DNA of 64,000 bases from Anisus vortex. Lineage: Eukaryota > Mollusca > Gastropoda > Planorbidae. The stretch spans positions 17,613,844 to 17,677,843 of the forward strand of contig OX421496.1 in NCBI GenBank assembly GCA_949126835.1, read 5' to 3'. The notes under the pieces are model-generated. The model was not told the origin of the DNA and made no database searches. It saw nothing but the letters and a program-made list of their open reading frames with translations. This document shows, in pieces, positions 46,336-59,160 of the stretch (its first letter is position 1; each line of letters begins with the position of its first letter). The position numbers and the translations under genes were made by a program.

Positions 46336-46770
46336 TAAGACTAGGAAATTTTGGTGCCTTTTCGCATAATGAACGTGATCAATTCAGCCAATCAATACGC
46401 GGCTTCGTCAACGACGAAGCAATCGTTCGCCCGAATTTAGCTCGCCGATACCCCGCGAGATGTCGCTTGTCGAGCAATAGATCGCCCGGTTAAGCGCGAA
46501 AACGACGAAATGCGATTAATTTACGAAGCGAACCCTTGCTTGGGCTGTTCGGCGAAGTACAATTCGGGCAATTAAGAACATGCTTTATGTTTCAAATGCA
46601 TTAAAGTACATCTCGGTAACACTGAGATCAAAATATAATTAATATAAACAGATGTTATTTTTGTTAATAGGGATCGGTCAGCAGGGTTGACAATCCGGTC
46701 AACTAACCACAGGACCAGACGGCCACACACCATACTTACCAAATACTGACCTCTACTTCATCGTAAAAGC

Positions 46771-47189
46771 CAGGGCTGTGGAGTCAGTAGATAAATGTTC
46801 CGACTCCAACTCCGACTCCTCAGTTTTTTGTACTTCCGACTCCGACTCCCGACTCCGTCTCCTCTGTATTAATGTGCGAATGTATTGCCATATAGTGAGG
46901 CACATAAAAAGCATGCTTCTTCACGGTCACTTAATGTGTTCGTTTTGCAGTTACGTGAGGCACTGCATGCATTGGTCTTTTTTCTAACAGTAGAGAAGTC
47001 ATTAATTATAACTTTGTGTGAATTGGGACATTTAAACTTGCTTTTTTTAAAATTCCAATCTTTATTTAGTAGGTGCAGAAGTCGGGGTCGGAGTCGGTGC
47101 ATTGTGTGCCGACTCCGACTCCAGATATCCAAAATGTCCCCCGACTCCGACTCCTCGACTTCGACTCAAACTCCGACTCCACAGCCCTG
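46771..47189 (+). mobile_element. hAT MITE with CAGGGCTGTGGAGTCGG-type ends, 419 bp
   Basis: It begins cagggctgtggagtcag and ends actccacagccctg, flanked by a perfect 8-bp duplication gtaaaagc (46763-46770, 47190-47197). The ends continue inward as degenerate gactccgactcc repeats (46800-46860 and 47090-47180). Elements with this terminus are widespread in animal genomes as hAT derivatives. Open frames across it are artefacts of the repeat. Confidence 0.92.
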
Positions 47190-47461
47190 GTAAAAGCATT
47201 GCGTTTACTATCTCTTATTAGTATGTAGGTCTACTGTTGGGGGATATCAGATATTTAGCTGCTCTTGCGTTTAAAACACATTTAATTCAAAAACTGATCG
47301 ATTCAAATAGCTGAGGTGTTCACATTATATCAGGTACGTTTGTACCGCCCACTTGCCCTTCACCGCCCCCCAATAGCCCCCGGGAACATCAGCGCCCCCC
47401 TAAAGCTTCTCACCGCCCCCCGGGGGCAATAACGCCCCCGTTGAGAACCTATGGTCTAGAT

Positions 47462-48128
47462 CTAGCCTAGTATTTAGCAGCTATCATAAACAGGTATTCC
47501 CAAACGCTAAATATCTTGAAAGAAATCGACTCTTTGTCTATGTTTTCAATTCCACAGTAAAACTTAAATAAACTTTTTTTTTAAGTGTGGAGTACTAATT
47601 AAAAACACTATTTTAAGGACTAGCTTTAAACTACTGGTAAGCGTAGGACGCAATAGTCTTCTATATCGAAGAAGCATCTGTAGAATATAAGAAAAGCGTA
47701 GGACATAATAATCGTCTGTTTAGAAGGTGCGTCTGTAGCATAATGTAAGCCTTGCATCCAATAATGCTCTTTATACAAGGAGCGCATGTAACATACAAGA
47801 TATGATAAAATAGGCGAGCGATGTCTAAAGATGGCCAATGGTTATACCAACGCCTACGGTATTTCTTACATCTGGTTTTCGTTATTGTGTTTTTATCGTT
47901 TAGTTCAACCTTAAGTCCATGCAATACATTTACTAGTGTCTATGTCGAAACTGGTCAAGCTCTGTGTTAGCTTTAATTTCATTTTATAGTCCACACCAGA
48001 CTTTGGTACAGAATGTATAACTAATGATTCCTTATTTTTGTTTTTTATTCCTTTCTAGTTCAACGGGGTTCTGACTCCTGACGTTAAATTTCTTTGGCAA
48101 AATTTGGTTTCTCTGGACTTTACCAAAA
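47462..48128. other. AT-rich spacer, no gene seen
   Basis: A few imperfect repeats of gcgtaggac / gcatctgtag occur around 47640-47780 but no clear array or gene. Confidence 0.4.
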
Positions 48129-48230
48129 CCAACCTAATTTGTCTCCCTTACATAATTAAACCATTCTAATTTGTCTCCCTTACATATTTAAACCAACCTA
48201 ATTTTTCTTCTTACATATTAAAACACTAAC
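48129..48230 (+). repeat. ~36-bp imperfect tandem repeat, three units
   Basis: Units read aaccaacctaatttgtctccct followed by tacatatt(a)aaacc. Three imperfect copies lie head to tail. Confidence 0.8.
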
Positions 48231-48665
48231 CAACCAACTAACCAAATAAAAAAAAAGGCCATAATTTACCGGTAGCTATAAAAAATTCTTTATTGACTGG
48301 TGCGGCTAATGTCCATTAGCAAGACATAATATATGCGCGCCTGTCCCACGCGCAGATACAATTTCCTTTGGTTATAATAATCAAAGAATTTTCTGCGTCG
48401 ATGTTGACGGTAAAACACCAAGATCCCGCGCGAAATGTTTCCCTCAAGATAATATCGACTTCAACGAGAAATCAGTGGTTCTCAAACGCTACGGTTAAGG
48501 AACTGCTAGCTGATTAGACTTGAAAGAACTTTACAGTCGACATATGGTACAAGTCACGGCTTGGACATTTTTTGTTGTAAATAGACTTTTTTTACGCATT
48601 AAAGTATTCGCATAAAAATATTTATAGAACATCAGTATTTTCTCTATATTTGTTCAATTTTTTAC

Positions 48666-48995
48666 GGGTTATCTTTACCTTGTCTTGCAAATCCTGTCAT
48701 GTATGCAATTATATAGCCAGATCGTCGGCAATATTATGGTCTTTGATTCTTTCTGACCATTGGATTTCTTTTTCCGAGTTGGCATAGACTTATTAAATGA
48801 CCTAGTCTAGTATTAGGATAATGAATAGGGGGGGGGGGGAGATGAGTTAGCCCTGCATGACTCCAGTCGAGACGCAAAACTCTTCTAACATTCTGCATTT
48901 ATGGACAAATTCGTTTTCGTACAAGTTTTTTTCAATGATATTTAGTATCTTGAGTGATATCCTATAGTGCCTCATTATTGTCCACACGGATTATC
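48666..48995 (-). pseudogene. RTE-like reverse transcriptase fragment
   Basis: The minus strand reads VWTIMRHYRI, then KILNIIEKNLYENEF and FCVSTGVMQG, and further on an eroded ADDLA-like site. This follows the same order as the RT at 41593-42156 (IWSIMRHYGI, ADDLAIL). Stops and a G run at 48829 break the frame. A short, old, 5'- and 3'-truncated copy. Confidence 0.75.
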
Positions 48996-49734
48996 ATCTG
49001 GTGTTGTTGTTTTTAATTTGTAAAATGCCATTGACAGCATTAGTCTAGGAACCCCTCCCCACCCTAAAACTAAAGGGCACACGCCTACGTGTCATTTCCG
49101 GTTAGTTTTTGGCGTAATATTTCACATGCGCGAGCATGTCGTTAAAAACGCATTACAACTTTTTTTTTTTTACTTTCGTTTTCTCCCAGTAGAGAGAGTG
49201 TAGCGCCATTCTAAAAACGCTAACAACATTTCCGATATTCGCTCAAGGGGGGTCGATGCTGAGTCTGGTTTTGACATGAAAACAGATTTCTTTTAACAAT
49301 TATCTGTACATTTTTTTGCACTAATTATCGGAACTCGACTTTTCAGGGAGTAGGCAATAAACTCAGAGCTAGACATTTTAGCTGTAGGGCAATAAACTTT
49401 ACCCGTAATCGGTTACAGCGTTGCGTGCGTTCATCGGGGAGTTTTTTGGTGAACTTATACAGTATAGTAAAAGCAGATCTATAACAGTACAAAGCGCAAC
49501 ATAAACATTTGGAACAGAAAAACACACAACAACCAAGATGGTATAGATCTAGCAGCTGGTCGATGTGTTCTGATTGGACGTTTTAATATCATCGTCTTAA
49601 AATAAATTTTTCATATTTTTTCATGAATTGATATACTAACACATTTGAATAATTGTTGAATACACATTTGAATACATTAATAATCTAGGCGCCATTTATT
49701 GTAATCGTCGAGCTTTGACTAGTCAACACCTTTT
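48996..49734. other. AT-rich spacer, no gene seen
   Basis: No domain or tandem repeat; a T run near 49161. Nothing supported. Confidence 0.45.
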
Positions 49735-50275
49735 TACTCCCTTTCTTTTAACTTGCACTGTCTGTCTGTCTGTCTGCTTGGTTGGTTGGTTGCTTGGATG
49801 TTTGATTGTTAGCAAAACTTTGCATCGATTTTTCGACCACTTCCCGTCGTCCAATCGAGCTGAAACTTGGGCAGCAGACTTGTCCCCACTAACAATACAT
49901 TCTATCAAATTTTCAGCATCATAGCCTTTGGAATAGTCATGAATTCTTTCGACCAATTTGCGCATCGAAGAGTATATTTCACGTAAATTTTTTATGGCTG
50001 CATCTACCGGAAGAGACGGAAGTAAATAAATTTTCGGATATGTTCGTTTTTCGGAATAAATAGAATGAAAACGACACACAATGTATCTTTTTATGTTTTT
50101 TGCGGACCGAAGCTAGAAAAAAAAATGGATGCGCAAAATTTTAGTGTGGAAATTCATAAGGTATAGTTTATACTTATATTTATTTTAATCTATCAAAATA
50201 TAAATTAAATATAAACTTAGTTTACAAAGAAAGTTTACAAAGTATAATAAAAGCGTTGTTTTGATGGGTTAGTTT
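49735..50275 (+). mobile_element. Helentron-like (HINE-type) element, single copy
   Basis: Starts tactccctttcttttaac, contains the block cgaccacttcccgt...gagctgaaacttgg and nearby ctatcaaattttcag, and ends with a decayed subterminal tataataaaa and hairpin-like aaaagcgttgtttt near 50250. Same family as the array at 43435-44880 but in the opposite orientation and more diverged. A (TGTC)n patch lies near 49757. Confidence 0.6.
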
Positions 50276-50671
50276 TTTTTAGAATCAAAATTTTAAAAAA
50301 TCTGTTAAGATATTTAGAAAATTCTTTCAATATTCTGTTTCTGCGTTTTAGAAACACTTTTTTGAATATGTGTATATATATATATTTTAATTGCTTTGGT
50401 AGCCAAACTTTTCAGGATTTCATTGACAACTGAAATCATCATTCTTGCACCCACAGTGGCCAAGCAAGTATTGCAAGGTATGGGGGGATGGGGGGCGAAT
50501 AAAGCAAAAAAAAGGGCGTGGCAGTGGACCGAATAATAATAGAAAGTGGGAGGTGGCGGCGGAAATTACTTGAAAGGAAATAGTGCACGTTGGCCTCGGG
50601 GCTTGAGGTGGGCTATAGTAAACTAATTCTGAATGGATGCACAATTACCCGATAAACTATTTCAAGACTAT
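50276..50671. other. AT-rich spacer
   Basis: Ordinary AT-rich DNA with a G-rich patch near 50480. No gene seen. Confidence 0.4.
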
Positions 50672-50672
50672 T

Positions 50673-51245
50673 AGAGCGTTTGCATTAGGCGGAGCTTAAG
50701 TTTTTTAGTGACGTCATTTGTAAATAGAAGCCACTATTGAGGAACAAATATGGCATATGGTGAAGTTGTTCTTATCATGCCAAATTCACATATGAATATT
50801 GGCTATCCTACTAAAAAATAAGGAGGTAAATAGTAGTACTGCAGATTAATTGATTAATTTTATTAGGCTAGGGCCGGCTAGACCTATTTACATTTTCAAT
50901 TTCACTTTGTAGGCCTACACTTTTAATGTTTCGTAGGCTAGGCTAATGGCTAAGTAGGGCAGCTACGATGCCAAGTGATAGTGATGGTGAATATCTAGTC
51001 TAGTCAAGTTACTAATAGGCTCACATCGTCTATGATCTATGTCTATGATAATAATAAAATAGCCTATTCTAATTAACAGACATAATACAACTTAAATCTT
51101 AATAAGATTTAAAACACAAAACATCATTTTAAAAAAGCTCGAGCCTTTATGAAACTTTATTAATGCAGCGGCCATTGTACTTGTACACCACTACACAAAG
51201 TAAACAAAAATCACGTGCTTTTTGTCACGTGATTGCAAACGCCCT
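50673..51245 (+). mobile_element. Candidate MITE with GRGCGTTTGCA ends
   Basis: The left end tagagcgtttgca and right end tgcaaacgcccta are inverted. Each lies at a TA that could be a 2-bp duplication, suggesting a Tc1/mariner-type MITE, but other readings exist. There is no coding potential inside. Confidence 0.45.
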
Positions 51246-51708
51246 ATACTTTATCTAATTATTAATACGTAAAAAAAATATTAATTTAAAAATTCTTGGT
51301 ATTGGACAAAGAAAAATGGGGTTCTACATTCATGTGTGTTTTGAGTCTAGTCTTGCATTTTTTTTAGCTTGTTCAGGCGACCCAATCCTTTCCCGGATGC
51401 CACTCTGGAAGAAAGATAGCGTGCTTGTATGTGTTCTTGCATATGTAATAAGAATAGTGGTTTCGTCCCTATATTTATCTGAGTAATGTATTAGATTGCT
51501 ACTGTGTTGTATTTTTAAGTTGTAATTTAATTGCTTTATATATTTGCACAACTTTGTTCTTCGCCATGCTGTAGCTCTAGTATTTTAAAGATGACTGCTT
51601 TAACTATCTGTGTTAGAGATATCAGTTGTGTCCCCACATAGGTTGATAACATTTTATTTTAAAATTTGTTTCTGTCAACAAGTAAGACAATAAAATGTTT
51701 ATCGCATG

Positions 51709-51935
51709 TATAAAGTACTACGCGCAATGGGGCGCGGGTTTGAATCCTAGTGGAGGCTAGGGTTTATTACCGGGCATTGGAGGGTGTCCCTGAATCTACC
51801 CAGCTCTAATGGGTACCTTACATTAGTTGGGTAAAGTAAAGGCGGCTGAGTAAATTGTGCTGGCCTAGTAGAACGCCGTTTCACCGGCTCCAGGGATCAA
51901 CTTGGTCCGAAGGGTACTTAATTAATTTAGGCTTA
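51709..51935 (+). mobile_element. SINE, 5'-truncated
   Basis: Starts partway through the tRNA-like head; the B-box reads ggtttgaatcc (51737-51747). The body follows: ggagggtgtccctgaatct, acccagctctaatgggta, ggtaaagtaaaggcgg, gatcaacttggtccg and a tacttaatt tail. Several bases have decayed. Confidence 0.8.
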
Positions 51936-52154
51936 CTTTTTAAAGTACAACGCATACGTAGGCAGACCTATTGATTTAGATGAAAACACATTGACATTAA
52001 CCCGGTATCGTAGTTGGAGGGGAAAGGCGCCAAACTGAGACTTTCTTAACCTCTGTTAAGTTAGCTTACTCATATATTTTATTGGAAATGACATTTTTTA
52101 TAGGCTTCAATTTCGACGCCCGCTCGAGGGGCCTTTTCCCCCTAGACTCTATAG

Positions 52155-53303
52155 CAGTGGTTCCCAACCTACTTAGAGCCGCGACCCCTTAATACAGCTC
52201 CTCATGTAATGGCGACCCACAACCATAAACTTTATTTCTTCGCTACCTTATAACTGTAATTTGTATGTAGGATGTATTTTCATTGTAAAAATTGAACAAA
52301 ACAAAAACAAATGTAATTATATATACAAATAGGAAATATTTACTTATTTCTAATTACGCCACGAACGCTAGTGGTTGAAGTTCCTTCTTTCTCATTGGAT
52401 CAGAAATTCTAGTCGCATTCTTTGCAAAAGCACAATATTCATTCTTGAGATGTGACAATTGATTATGGATTTTTCTTGTTTTTTGTTTTAAACAAAACTT
52501 AACAGTCTCTCCAACACTATGCAACATTCGATCATTTCGCAACACACGTTTCCTAATATCTTTTCGTGTACGTAAATCATTGAACTCTTCTGGGTGACTT
52601 GTACTCTAAGCCTCTTACTTATCCTAAACAAATCAAAATTTGATAACAAAAAAAACAGCTTAAAACCACAATTTCAAGTGCACGATGTCACCAAATGTCA
52701 AAGAGGAAAATTGGAAACTCCAGCTGGGTGCACCCGTTGTCATATCGGCCTTAATTAACGTCCCACCGCAACAGCACCCATTCTTTCAGCCATCCAAACA
52801 ATTAGTCACAAGATGTAGACTGCCCAATCAGCTGACCCGCCAAAAAACGAGTTATCCAATCAACTGCTCCGATTATAAGAACGATCATGATCGACCTACA
52901 AGCCCGCCACTTTTTGTGGAAGGTCAAGTCACAAGTGCAACATGTGACACCTCTATTACAATGTACAACAATGGGGTAAACAAAGTTTCAACATATTCCT
53001 GAAGTGTCGCTTTGAATACAGTGGCTGATAAAACAAAAAATATTCCTTACGTCGCCAAACCTGTTACATACATCTGTATTTGTACGGGTAGTATGTGATA
53101 AGGTTTGCACTTTGATGTTATCACGCCGGGTAGTCGTAGGTGAGTGTATGTGCATGTGGGCGGACCCGCTTGGACATGGATAGAGAAGCGGTGTCTCGGT
53201 TTCTTTTGCCATTAAAGGAAAATATTAGCTTCTCTTAGGCAACCCCCGTGAAATGGTCGTTCGACCCACAAGGGGGTCGCGACCCACAGATTGGGAACCA
53301 CTG
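52155..53303 (+). mobile_element. hAT-like element with CAGTGGTTCCCAACC ends
   Basis: Starts cagtggttcccaacc and ends attgggaaccactg. Target duplication is ctctatag / ttctatag, one base different. The left subterminal gccgcgacccct and the right ggtcgcgaccca are inverted. Interior frames (for example 52354-52545 minus and 52685-53002 plus) show no transposase motif. The same family bounds 58299-60662. Confidence 0.85.
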
Positions 53304-56300
53304 TTCTATAGATTCTACGTAATTTCCTCGTGGTATTTATTTTATCGCCATGCGTTCTACTTCCGTGCTATGCAATGCTTTAAAAAAAAAAACAGATTTG
53401 CGCACCAACACATTACAGCGCCACGGACATGCTAGGCCTACACGCTTCGATTAACTGCCTTTACAAGGGGCACAAAAGCCATGCTTTCAATCAGACAACA
53501 CTGTCTTTTTGTCGCCCTGTCAATTAAAACAGCATCTGACCCCATGCGTGTCTGTGCCCTTATGACGTCCACGTGTGTATGTTTTAAATGTCAGTGTGCG
53601 TAAGTGCGTGTGTCGCATTTAACACACACATAAAATTAAAACTATTGTTCGTTAACGCGTTATCTTCTTGTTGTTGGTGGGGGAAGGGGGGGGGGGGGGG
53701 ACTCTCAAACGGGCATCAATAAGCATTACTTAATTAAATGTGACAATGTTGAAATAACGGGGAAGATGCTCATCTAAAATAATGAATGTCAAAGGCATAA
53801 AAGTGGGTGGGCGGGACAAAATACAAACCATGATAAAACCGACGAAAGGCCGGGCGAAAGAGAACGAGAGATAGAATAAAGGGGGGGGGGAAGAGAATCG
53901 AGGGCGAGTGGGGAATGACAGATTGATGGACAGAAAGATGAACACGCAAACATGAAGGTGAGTAAGAAAAAGAGGTTTAAGATTAATAGAGAGATGCACA
54001 GACCGCGATGATTAAAAAAATAGACCTATCAATTAAGAAGATAGGTAGGCAGATAAGCCTTAGTATGATGTGGTAAATAGGTATCTAAGTAGGTATGTAG
54101 TTGGATGTATATTTTTTAAGTAATAGGTAGATCGCTCGTCGCTAGGTATATATGTATTATATGTGAGCAGATAGTAGGTAGTCTAGGTATGTATATACTT
54201 TAAGAGGATATGAACAAGTAGTATATATGTAAGTGAATCTATATTTGGGCAGCTCAGTAGATAATACATAGGTAAATAAGGTACGGTAAGTAGTTAGCCG
54301 TGAAGAGCGTTTTACAATGCTTAAGCTCTGACTATACAATAAACTATAATATAGCTTACACCATATGATATACTGTATTAAACTATAAGAGTAGACATGT
54401 AGTCTTTATTTTATAAAAGCAACACCAAACTAATGCATCGTGTATACGGAGGGACCTTTAGATCTTGAGTGTTTACAAAACTCCCAAGAGTTCTGGAGTA
54501 CGCTTTCAAAATATTGACCTATTGATCAATTTAATTTTTTTATAAACATTTTATAGTCTGTGTTGATTGTAATCTTCCCTTGTCGGGTGAGTGGGAACCC
54601 AAGGTCATTGAAACTACAGTTCCTGAAGATGAAGAAAGTAATTTGGTTGAGTATTTAAAGTAGAAATAGACCCGAGTTCATTGCAAGAAACTTGGTGCTT
54701 TGCCCAAACATTCTTCACCATAGTGTCCATAGTCCATCGTGAATGAAGTTCAATTCAACAGTCTATTGTTGTCCTTATTTAATCAATAAACTCATTGCAA
54801 CGTTTGAGTTAATGATATAGTATAGATCCAATGATCTAAATAATGAATGGAGACGTGATTATATCCTATATCCAATGCTGGTCGCTTAAAACTATTATGG
54901 GTCTATTTTAATTATGCACTGTGTAAACTGTGTTAAAATCAATCCATAGTTGAGTCATTTCATAATGATGGCCTGTTCTCTGCTGCAAAAACAAATAACC
55001 GGAAGTAGGATTTTTTTCTTAATGAATATTTTTATCGGTTAATCACGCCTTCTCGGGAAAAAAAATCGACCTCGAAATACCCACGGGAAGATTTCTATAA
55101 TATTTTTTGTAAAAAAAAACAGACAAATAACGAATTCTATCTTCGTCTTAAGACTAGAACAAAACTAAGCATGAACAAAAAAGACAAAAACAAATTATAA
55201 CGAACTATATTTGAAAAGAAAATGTGTACGACTAAAGAATGGCGGGAAAAGAAGAGAGGGGGGGGGGGGGAGGTGTTCAACGAAGAAACATTCTGAGTTC
55301 ATACGACCGCTTGTTCCGCTTGTAGCCTATTTTCACCCACAGTAAACTTAGTTCTGAAATCCAACCCGGCAGCTCATTATGATGTCGCTGCAAGTTTATT
55401 TTGCTTAAGTCCCTTAACTCGCAGCCAAAAAAAAAAAAAATACAACAAACAACAAACCAAACAAGAAAAACAAAAAAAAACAGTTAAAGAGTGGAGTGCT
55501 GGCTTTTATTTCATCTCCTTTTCACTTGGCTTGAATTTCAGAGAACAATTGACCAAAAGAAACGTTGAGCTTGGCTTTAATCAACAGCATCAGTGTGTGT
55601 GTGTGTGTTTCAAGAGTTATGCGTCCGACCAGTGACTGCATTGTGAAATTCACTCTCCACAGTTGTAATTAGAGTTCCATTTTTTTTGTCAATGCTAAAA
55701 GGCCGTGTTAAACCTAGACTGTAGGCCTACAGAAATAGTCTGTTGGTTTGATCTAGTTTTTGGTGTTCAAGTTATTTGATGGAGTATTTTTCTACCAAGA
55801 TCAAAGAACGCGGATGAATTATTATTATTGTTGTTTTGTAACGGATTATGAAGACATTATTCTACTAAAACAACTATAATAGTTAACATGGATACAAGAG
55901 AAAGGAGATTATAGGACTTTCAACCAATTATGAGAAATATATGGATCGCTCATGAAAGCCATTTAGCATTAGGTATCGCGGGTATTGAAACCCCTTCACT
56001 TTTGCTGGGGGATTATCACTGCTCTATAGTGTTGCATAGATTATTGTTCTATTACTAATCACGCCATTGTTCATTCAGGACTTTCTGATTCCGTATCTAA
56101 GTGTAATAGGTAATTAGTGTAGGCTACAGACCAATTGATTTGTATCATAGGAGTAATAATGTCTTAAAGCGAAACAAAAATGTCTTTCTTAGCACACCAT
56201 CCCCCCCCCCCCCCATCTTCTCCTTGATATAGCGGAACTCGACATCTAAGCTTTTTGGACAATAAGCTGTGATCTACATCTTCTATATCGCTAGTTTCAA

Positions 56301-56565
56301 TGTCAACGGTTACAGGGCTAAAATTAAAATTGATTGAAAACATTTAAATGTAGGTCTATATATCAGAGATATTCTACCATCGAAGAAACTATTTGGATTT
56401 GAGGGTGGGAGGATATGACAAAATGTTTCTAATTGCATAAACCTTGATAGAGAAGTCCACCGATTTAGACCCCTCCCCCCCCCCTCAATTTTATGAAATA
56501 GTATTAACTCTTTCAATGTAAATGTCAATTCTTGAAACATCTATTTTTGTGTAGACTAAGTAAAA
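53304..56565. other. Long intergenic stretch without a supported gene
   Basis: Low-complexity runs (poly-G at 53685 and 53880, poly-A at 55425) and a run of imperfect taggta/gtagg units around 54030-54300. No element end, domain or RNA gene was recognised. The many 60-90-codon frames look like chance. Confidence 0.45.
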
Positions 56566-56757
56566 GTAAAGTACTCGTTGGACCAAATTGATCATAGGGC
56601 CGGTGATGCAGCATTCAACAGTAGGGGATGTGTAGCCAACACAATGCCAAGCCGCCTTTACTTTACCCCAACTAATGTCAGGTACCCATCAGAGCTGGGT
56701 AGACTGAGGGACACTCTCGAGTCGCGGGAGAAGAAACCTAGCCTTCACCAGGATATG
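56566..56757 (-). mobile_element. SINE body, reverse
   Basis: The minus strand carries the SINE body: ctacccagctctgatggg, gtaaagtaaaggcggctt, ggctacaca and gatcaatttggtccaacg, ending with agtactttac. The tRNA-like head is cut off near 56757. Confidence 0.8.
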
Positions 56758-58397
56758 TAGAATAAGAAGAAGGGAAAAATAAATTCACAAATAGAAATAT
56801 AATCACTCATGTTTGCAATGATTACAAACAAGATTTCCGATTCCGCGGTGTACCGAGGCAAATACAGTAACTCCATAATTATAAGACTTAATTCTAAATT
56901 CTAAGCCCAAACAAGATAAATGCATTTTGTAAATTTGTAATCGCTAATCGTTCATTATTCATGTATCAAAGAATTCACATTCTCACGTTTTAATCTACAG
57001 ATTTACTTTTAGAAACGAGGCAAGCAAACAAGGAGATTTTGTCAATGCAAGTCACAATAGCTTACGTCAGCATAATCAATTACTGCTGCGTGTCAAGATT
57101 CATGAACTTCACCGTGACTGTTAAAGTTCAGGAAAGTTTATTTGCAAATATCCTATCATTGAACTCCATCTGTGATAAAATCTATTGTTAAGATAATCAA
57201 TTTTATAGTTTCTCATCCTTAATTGATTTACGTCAATTCAAGTCTATTCTACAAGAACCTGAAACTGAATTAGAAAATAAGCTTTTGCAAACAGCTGGCT
57301 TAGTCTTGAATAAACTCGACTCTTGTCCTGAAAGAAATTAAGACGTTTCTTGCTGAAAAAAAGTCATACATTCTGGAATTGAATGATGAGGACTGGCTGT
57401 TGAAGTTGATGTTTTGGAATGACAAAAAGACAAATTTCAAGAAGCTGAACTTGAATCATCTACAAGTTTAGGGTTATTAAACAGCACTTGAATTGTTTGG
57501 CCACTGAAATGGATTTGCGTTGAAACTGGAATATTTTGCCGTGAATTAAATTTCAAAACATTTCAAAATTACTTCCCTAATTTAAGGCGTATTATGATAG
57601 ATGGGCTTTTTAACTACAGTGAAGCTTAGTAAGCCGAGTCTTCTAATCAAAGGTAAGACTTTTAAATTCATGGACGCATGTTTTCATACATCATCAAACC
57701 TGACTTGTTTGATCGTACTATTACCTAGATCTAATCAGATCTGAATATATTTATATAGTGTTTGTATAGTGGATATTGTCGATTATAAAAATGCAGCAAG
57801 TGGAATTATAACATCCAAATAAAGGCATCAAAATGTACTATTTTGAGGAGAAATCTGATCAGGAGTAGATCTACCATCTTCTAAGCTTATTCTTAACTGC
57901 TAGGCATTGTCGGAACACTGGACCACTCAGATGTGACCTTATAATGTAAAACCTAACATTGAACAATTAGGACAGAGCACTCAAGGACAAGGCGCACATT
58001 AATTAATACAAACGAATTAAATTCAAACGAATTTTTATGCTCAACCTCTTTAATTAAGCATAAATATAATTATTTCTAGAACAAATTTATTTGATTAATT
58101 AGTTTAAACTAAATAATATGCTTATATGCTTGCATACTAGCATTATATTCTATTTTGTAATGTTTTTGAAATAAACAATACACGTACCAACGTTTACAAA
58201 TATTTTTTTTTCCGTCAGCCATTAGACTGTGGACCAAGCCTCCATCACTGCCCCGTCTGTGTCGGCTTTCAAATAATCACTGAATAATTGGACTAGAGCA
58301 GTGGTTCCCAACCTTTTTAATGCCGCGACCATGTAATACAGCTTTTCACGTTATGGCGACCCCCAACCATAAACCTTTTTCGTCGCTACCTTATAAC

Positions 58398-59085
58398 CAG
58401 GTTTGGCTCATCCAAATAGGCTGACTAGTCAGCCGCCTAGGGCGCAAAATTTTGGGGGGCGCAAAATTGATGATTTTTTTTTACATTTTGGGATTTAAAA
58501 ATATAAACTATATTAAAGTTTAGTGCTTTTGAGTGCTACTAGCATAGGCAGAGGAATTACTGGATGCGATGCGGCGGCGGAATATCATAGTGAAGTGACG
58601 TGACAGGTGACCATAAAGTCAGTTCGAGAACCATAAGGCGTGAGGGCGCTGAGTTGTGTGATTTGGGAGTGCAGTTATTGTTTTTTTTGTGTGCATTTTC
58701 AGACTGTTAATTAAGAAAACGAGTACATTAAATCCCCTAAGTGGCACAAGATGGTCCAGTCAAATTGATGCACTAACACCTCTGCGGTACCAGTTAGCCT
58801 ATCTCATGTTTGTGATGCTTTGGAAGAGATTTTTGAAGACACTAAATGGATCTAGTGGCAATATTGCAAAGGTAGAAGCACTTGGGTTACTTAAAAATAT
58901 CTCAGACTTCGAGTTTATTGCTGCACTTGTCACTTGGCACAACATTTTGTTTCAAGTAAACATAACTAGTAAGATACTGCAAGAAAAGGACTTGAGTCTC
59001 CAGAGAGCAGTTGGTCACTTGAAAAAATACCGAAGCGGTTTTGGTTACAGTTAGAAGTAATTAAGAGCTCAATATGGTTCTGGTT
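58398..59085 (+). pseudogene. ZMYM1-like hAT transposase fragment
   Basis: A plus-strand frame of 121 codons (58689-59054) contains LSGTRWSSQIDALTPLRYQ, then EALGLLKNISDFEFIAAL, VTWHNILFQVNITSKILQEK and DLSLQRAVGHLKKY. This matches the central region of hAT-derived proteins annotated as zinc finger MYM-type protein 1-like. The catalytic core and C-terminus are missing. The start is preceded by ccgcctagggcgcaaaattt (58432-58451), a known type of hAT 5' end for these elements. Confidence 0.75.
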
Positions 59086-59160
59086 AGGGTTGCCAGACGT
59101 CCGGCAAAAGGACATGCTTTCGGGTAAAGCAAAACACCCGAGTATTTTTTGCAAATGTAA
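59086..59160 (+). mobile_element. Fragment of another hAT-type terminus
   Basis: agggttgccagacgtccgg followed by tttcgggtaaagc and tattttttgcaaat resembles the end region of a separate hAT family. No partner end was found in the window. Confidence 0.35.

Larger units (their letters stand above)
45768..46580 (-). mobile_element. Element with 17-bp ends and a MADF ORF (PIF/Harbinger-like)
   Basis: The ends tgttcttaattgcccga (45768-45784) and tcgggcaattaagaaca (46564-46580) are perfect inverted repeats. Both sides lie in the shared hAT core. The exact edges are uncertain: if the ends are ttgcccga..., a TTAA would flank both sides. The minus strand encodes a MADF-type segment (46150-46335), the kind of second protein that accompanies PIF/Harbinger transposases. 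No DDE transposase is present. Confidence 0.6.
45062..47453 (-). mobile_element. hAT-like element with multi-layer insertions
   Basis: Starts cataggtactcaac and ends gttgagaacctatg, with a perfect 8-bp duplication gtctagat (45054-45061 and 47454-47461). Next to each end are CACCGCCCCC-rich tracts. It is the inverted relative of 9175-11465. Inside: family-A-like core (about 45385-45767 and 46581-46650), a MADF-coding element (45768-46580) that itself holds a poly(A) retroposon, and a 419-bp hAT MITE (46771-47189). Confidence 0.88.

Noticed and set aside
46778..47193. Serine/aspartate or arginine-rich small proteins
   Set aside because: They are translations of the gactccgactcc-type terminal repeats of a hAT MITE.
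53304..56565. Host exons in the long unannotated stretch
   Set aside because: No frame has a recognisable domain; short frames there cannot be told from chance without transcript data.
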